In this document: positions 62,413-64,000 of the stretch, in pieces
How the letters are laid out: every line of letters begins with the position of its first letter
Numbering within the stretch: position 1 is the stretch's first letter
Source of the DNA: Polaribacter sp. Hel_I_88
GTDB taxonomy: Bacteria; Bacteroidota; Bacteroidia; Flavobacteriales; Flavobacteriaceae
NCBI RefSeq assembly: GCF_000687935.1
Contig: NZ_JHZZ01000001.1
Span: forward strand, 806,001 to 870,000
Reading direction: 5' to 3'
Length of the DNA: 64,000 nt
Translations under genes and position numbers: made by a program
The notes under the pieces: model-generated
Databases searched by the model: none
Seen by the model: only the letters and a program-made list of their open reading frames with translations
What the model was told of the DNA's origin: nothing

Positions 62413-63749
62413 TGTATAACCTTAACAATAAACTAGGGAGCTTTTATAACGAGGTTGTCAGACTTAAAGAAGCAGACAGAAACAAACTGCGAGAATATAA
62501 AAAATTAAACCTTGAACGACTAAATTCAGGTATTGATTCAATTAATGCAAAAGAGAACAAATCCTATCCTTATCCAACAATATTAGAACAAGGAAGTATA
62601 GCTATGCATACAGCAAATCGACACGATGACAATGATTATGACATAGATGTTGCTGTTATTTTTCCTAAAGACCAATTACCGACAAGTGCCTTAAATTCAA
62701 GAAAGCTTGTAGAAAAGTTTTTGCGAGAGAAAACGGGAAATTTCTCTAAACAACCTGAAGCAAGAACAAATGCTGTTACAATATGGTATAACGAAGGTTA
62801 TCACGTAGATTTCGCAATTTACCGACAATCTATCGACTTTTTCGGCAATACAATTTATGAACACGCAGGTTCAAATTGGAAAAATAGAAATCCTCAAGAT
62901 ATTACTAATTGGTTTAGCAACTTTGTTATAACAAAAAGTCCAAATAAAAATTTTGGAGCTACTGTTGAGAATAACCAATTTAGAAGAATTGTGAGACTTC
63001 TTAAGAAATTTACACGTTCTAGAGAAAACTGGAGCCTACCTGGAGGTTTAGTTATTTCTATTTTGGCTTCAGAATGCTATGTTCCAGATTATTATAGAGA
63101 TGATATTTCACTAGTCAAAACTATAAACTCAATATATAATAGACTTAAATACAATAATCAAGTATATAACCCTACTGATAAATCTTCTGAGCTAACCGAA
63201 AAAAGCAAGTATAAAAATGAAGTTAATAGATTAAAAGAAAAACTAAAACAAGCTGTTAAAAAATTAGATATATTGAACAGTCCTGAATGTGACGAAGACA
63301 AAGCTAACGAAGCTTGGAAATGGATTTTTAATTCAGATTTTTGGAAAATAGAAATAGAAACAAACAGTTCCTTAAACAAAAGTTTTTCTCTACCATCAAA
63401 TCTGATTTCTTTGAATGCAAGTTTACATATTAGCAAAAATGGTTTTCGTTTAAATTCTAATGTCACTAATGGTAATTTTAAAATTCCAAAAAAAATGTGG
63501 TTAAAATTTAATGCTTCTACTAATATATCAGTCCCTTTTGATGTTAAATGGATAGTAGAAAATAAAGGAGATGAAGCGGAAGCTAAACCTGATTTAGGTC
63601 ACGAAACATTAGACCAAAATATATATTCAAGTTCATTTTCCCATTGGGAACAGACTGCCTATAAAGGAAAACACAAATTAATTTGTCAAATTATTAAAAA
63701 TAGCCAAGTGGTAGCTACCGAAAAATTTGAAGTGATAATAAAAAAGTAA
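62412..63749 (+). CDS. Cassette 17: CBASS CD-NTase (SMODS) with AGS-C sensor domain
   Basis: This 445-aa protein is a cGAS/DncV-like nucleotidyltransferase. The active site has Gly61-Ser62 (LEQGSIAMHT), Asp77 and Asp79 (NDYDIDVAVIF) and Asp133 (GYHVDFAIY). A helical part follows (RRIVRLLKKFTRSRENWSLP in part, GGLVISILASE). The C-terminal 110 residues (DVKWIVENKGDEA, then WEQTAYKGKHKLICQIIKNS and VATEKFEVIIKK) match the AGS-C domain that accompanies SMODS nucleotidyltransferases. It would make a cyclic di- or trinucleotide upon phage infection and activate the SAVED effector. No Cap2/Cap3 or HORMA/TRIP13 genes accompany it, so it is a minimal two-gene (type I-like) system. Confidence 0.9.
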   Translation: MYNLNNKLGSFYNEVVRLKEADRNKLREYKKLNLERLNSGIDSINAKENKSYPYPTILEQGSIAMHTANRHDDNDYDIDVAVIFPKDQLPTSALNSRKLVEKFLREKTGNFSKQPEARTNAVTIWYNEGYHVDFAIYRQSIDFFGNTIYEHAGSNWKNRNPQDITNWFSNFVITKSPNKNFGATVENNQFRRIVRLLKKFTRSRENWSLPGGLVISILASECYVPDYYRDDISLVKTINSIYNRLKYNNQVYNPTDKSSELTEKSKYKNEVNRLKEKLKQAVKKLDILNSPECDEDKANEAWKWIFNSDFWKIEIETNSSLNKSFSLPSNLISLNASLHISKNGFRLNSNVTNGNFKIPKKMWLKFNASTNISVPFDVKWIVENKGDEAEAKPDLGHETLDQNIYSSSFSHWEQTAYKGKHKLICQIIKNSQVVATEKFEVIIKK

Positions 63750-63757
63750 AGCACTAT

Positions 63758-63891
63758 ACACAACACCGTATATAATTTATTGCTGGCTTTTAGCCTACTT
63801 GCGAAAGTCCTCGCGGACTTTCTTGGTCGGTAATTATTTACTAAATTAGTTGCTTGAAACACGCAACAAACCATATACAACAACGTTACCT
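63758..63891 (+). other. attC-like site 17 (134 bp)
   Basis: Core ACACAAC (63758-63764) to GTTACCT (63885-63891). Arms GTATATAATTTATTGC and GCAACAAACCATATAC, hairpin GAAAGTCC TCGC GGACTTTC; nearly identical to site 6. Confidence 0.88.
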
Positions 63892-63912
63892 GCAAGCTAA
63901 AAAAACATACCG

Positions 63913-64000
63913 ATGAAAAAAACAACTGTATTAATTGGAATTATATTCTTTACGACAATCTTTGGTTGTAAGGAAAGTACAAACAAACTTGGAGAAAATG
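63913..64000 (+). CDS. Cassette 18: lipoprotein, start only
   Basis: The frame opens at ATG 63913, 28 bases after the start of cassette 18, and runs off the window. The visible 29 residues are a lipoprotein signal (TVLIGIIFFTTIFGC, Cys19) followed by KESTNKLGEN. No family can be told. It continues the trend that cassette cargo is often exported or membrane-bound. Confidence 0.7.
   Translation, partial: MKKTTVLIGIIFFTTIFGCKESTNKLGEN

Larger units (their letters stand above)
42914..64000 (+). mobile_element. Integron-like gene-cassette array (17 complete cassettes plus one partial)
   Basis: Cassettes run head to tail from G42914. Cassette starts (first T after the GTT core G) are 42915, 43669, 44524, 45083, 46299, 47111, 48202, 49384, 50612, 51028, 52297, 53215, 53768, 54546, 59135, 60668, 61278 and 63886. 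In all 17 complete cassettes the first bases (with the preceding G) are the reverse complement of the bases ending at the AAC core at that cassette's end; examples are GTTAGCAAAC with GTTTGCTAAC, GTTGTAGGTA with TACCTACAAC, and GTTGTGTATAATGC with GCACTATACACAAC (one mismatch). This is expected if each cassette once was a circle whose attC used its own first bases as 2R. The array leaves the window at the right edge. Confidence 0.9.

Noticed and set aside
43541..63891. Recurring roughly 130-bp near-identical sequences could be read as a CRISPR-like or simple direct-repeat array
   Set aside because: The spacing is 0.4-4.5 kb with genes between, the repeats are long hairpins that covary between copies, and the ends match cassette starts. 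This fits attC sites, not CRISPR.
63686..63925. Reverse 79-codon frame across attC-like site 17
   Set aside because: It reads through the recombination site from one cassette gene to the next; similar antisense frames appear in other sites because the hairpin sequence is conserved, not because it codes.

Overview
The window is AT-rich (roughly 30% GC by eye) and reads as a chromosome segment of a marine-type member of the Flavobacteriaceae (Bacteroidota; Polaribacter/Tenacibaculum-like). The evidence is the gene content (PorT, a type IX secretion C-terminal sorting domain, TonB-dependent receptors with carboxypeptidase-like N-termini, an HYC_CC_PP-type protein, HmuY, a two-Nfu_N-domain NifU protein), Bacteroidota-type -7 boxes (TAnnTTTG) before several genes, and characteristic flavobacterial intergenic palindromes. 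The genus is inference.

Positions 1-41256 are ordinary core genome. In order: the start of a sensor-propeller gene (minus strand, cut by the window edge); glpF-glpK and a lipoprotein sulfatase; miaB, a sigma-54 activator, lptE-like, a TPR-like gene, secG, groES-groEL; a metal-handling operon on the minus strand (HYC_CC_PP protein, TonB receptor, HMA protein, HMA-MauE membrane protein); a GAF protein and purH; the rod-shape cluster mreBCD-mrdA-rodA; rpsT, tRNA-Glu(TTC), proS; a Ser/Arg-rich lipoprotein and a FadL-like porin; nfu, menG/ubiE, porT; an RNA methyltransferase and a BamA/TamA-like protein; fbaA, accD, rpsO, pnp; and a HU-like DNA-binding protein.

Positions 41257-64000 are the striking part: an integron-like cassette array running off the right edge. 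A 387-aa tyrosine recombinase (41723-42886) is followed on the same strand by 17 complete cassettes and the start of an 18th. Each complete cassette begins with TT after a G of a GTT core and ends with an AAC core whose flanking bases are the reverse complement of that same cassette's own first 8-14 bases. This is the hallmark of circularisable integron cassettes (1R pairing with 2R in the circle). The 17 inter-cassette sites (mostly 131-136 bp) fold as attC-like hairpins. Their inner arms covary between sites, with two invariant mismatches that are A.C on the top strand and therefore G.T wobbles on the bottom strand, so the bottom strand folds better, as in true attC sites. The recombinase has the catalytic R/K/H/R/H/Y set but seems to lack the extra IntI-specific insertion between patch II and the HxxR box, and it carries an N-terminal extension instead. 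I infer a Bacteroidota integron driven by a non-IntI (Xer/phage-type) recombinase.

Cassette cargo includes a two-gene CBASS antiphage system (2TM-SAVED effector plus SMODS/AGS-C nucleotidyltransferase), a GIY-YIG nuclease plus P-loop NTPase pair, an HsdR-N-like PD-(D/E)xK protein, a dihydroorotase, a TlpA-like lipoprotein, a T9SS-sorted secreted protein, several exported or membrane proteins of unknown function, a 4.5-kb cassette with a TonB receptor/HmuY/DoxX operon and a divergent DUF6607-like gene, one cassette with a reverse-strand gene inside its attC loop, and one cassette with no convincing gene. Upstream of the recombinase lie three near-repeats at an exact 22-bp pitch and three CCTTAAGT boxes, candidate control or recombination sites.
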